A model generated the notes under the pieces. The model did not search any database and was not told the origin of the DNA. It worked only from the letters and a program-made list of their open reading frames with translations. DNA of 64,000 nucleotides from Dethiosulfovibrio peptidovorans DSM 11002 (GTDB taxonomy: Bacteria > Synergistota > Synergistia > Synergistales > Dethiosulfovibrionaceae). The stretch spans positions 2,270,501-2,334,500 of the forward strand of contig NZ_ABTR02000001.1 in assembly GCF_000172975.1 (NCBI RefSeq). The letters run 5' to 3'. Both the position numbers and the translations under genes were made by a program. This document shows, in pieces, positions 63,692 to 64,000 of the stretch (position 1 is its first letter; every line of letters begins with the position of its first letter).

Positions 63692-64000
63692 ATGAGTCTT
63701 GTTCTGTACAACGATCTAACCAGAAAAAAAGAGCCCTTCGTTCCCCTAAAGGACGGCGAGGTCGGCTTTTACAGCTGCGGCCCGACGGTTTACGACTACT
63801 TCCATATAGGCAACGCCAGACCCTTCATCGTCTTCGACGTCCTTCGACGTTACATGGAGTTCTCGGGCTACAGGGTGACCTTTGTCCAGAACTTTACCGA
63901 CGTGGACGACAAGATGATAAACCGCGCCAACGAGATGGGAATAACGGTCCAGGAGCTGGCGGAGAAGACCATCGCGGATTACTTCGAGGACGCCGACGCT
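63692..64000 (+). CDS. cysS: Cysteine--tRNA ligase (partial, N-terminal 103 codons)
   Basis: N-terminal part of a class I synthetase; the family is about 460 aa and the rest lies beyond the window. [18 protein letters not shown] contains the first zinc Cys and the HIGH-type motif (HIGN), followed by [18 protein letters not shown], all diagnostic of CysS. ATG 63692 has GGAGG nine bases upstream. Divergent from uvrC. Confidence 0.96.
   Translation, partial: MSLVLYNDLTRKKEPFVPLKDGEVGFYSCGPTVYDYFHIGNARPFIVFDVLRRYMEFSGYRVTFVQNFTDVDDKMINRANEMGITVQELAEKTIADYFEDADA

Overview
The window reads as a stretch of a bacterial chromosome with dense, long, mostly minus-strand operons. The gene content suggests an anaerobic amino-acid or peptide fermenter of the phylum Synergistota (Dethiosulfovibrio or Aminobacterium type). 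The signs are a V/A-type ATPase, a split B12-dependent methylmalonyl-CoA mutase next to a biotin-dependent membrane decarboxylase, a TRAP transporter, IspDF and RpiB-Upp fusions, and a WecA-like/TagA-like fusion. The phylum is inferred from gene content; no 16S rRNA or species marker is present. No insertion sequence, prophage, CRISPR array or other horizontally acquired island was recognised, so this is core genome.

Layout, left to right. Minus strand 1-11848: murA (3' end cut off), a WecA/MraY-like transferase, an RpiB-Upp fusion, the methylmalonyl-CoA decarboxylase genes (mmdB, C, D, A), the meaB chaperone, both methylmalonyl-CoA mutase subunits, an exported 610-aa protein and an 82-aa membrane protein. 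Together the mutase and decarboxylase interconvert succinyl-CoA and propionyl-CoA and export Na+. A terminator (11883-11913) separates this from a quality-control operon, transcribed tig-clpP-clpX-lon-engB-valS-folC-pgeF-Gfo/Idh oxidoreductase. An orphan HPt protein follows, then eight tRNA genes (Leu, Lys, Lys, His, Arg, Gly, Pro, Ala) with two clear sigma70-type promoters.

25467-33527 holds rqcH (the only complete plus-strand protein gene), convergent with an RluD-like pseudouridine synthase gene, then ileS, a fused TRAP permease and its DUF1850 partner. 33655-41430 is the classic translation/transcription operon, transcribed rimP-nusA-rnpM-ylxQ-infB-rbfA-nrnA-truB-ribF and ending in tRNA-Arg(CCT) and a terminator. 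Its leader carries a strong hairpin with a U-run between promoter and first gene. guaB lies upstream with a possible 64-aa ORF.

43190-57370 is one long run: a WecA-like/TagA fusion, a CBS-domain protein, the V/A-ATPase genes (H, I, K, E, C, F, A, B, D), then rlmH, ybaB, recR, a PIN-TRAM membrane protein and ispDF. 57372-63580 is uvrC-ribD-ribE-ribBA-ribH-serS ending in a perfect bidirectional terminator. The plus-strand cysS begins at 63692 and runs off the window.

No gene-free stretch exceeds 300 bases. The longest, 33477-33704, holds a promoter, a weak inverted repeat and a terminator. The most unexpected signals are long, perfect inverted repeats inside coding sequences close to gene starts (rpiB-upp, folC, the RluD-like gene), the probable attenuator ahead of rimP-nusA, the ribF/tRNA overlap, and the fusions.
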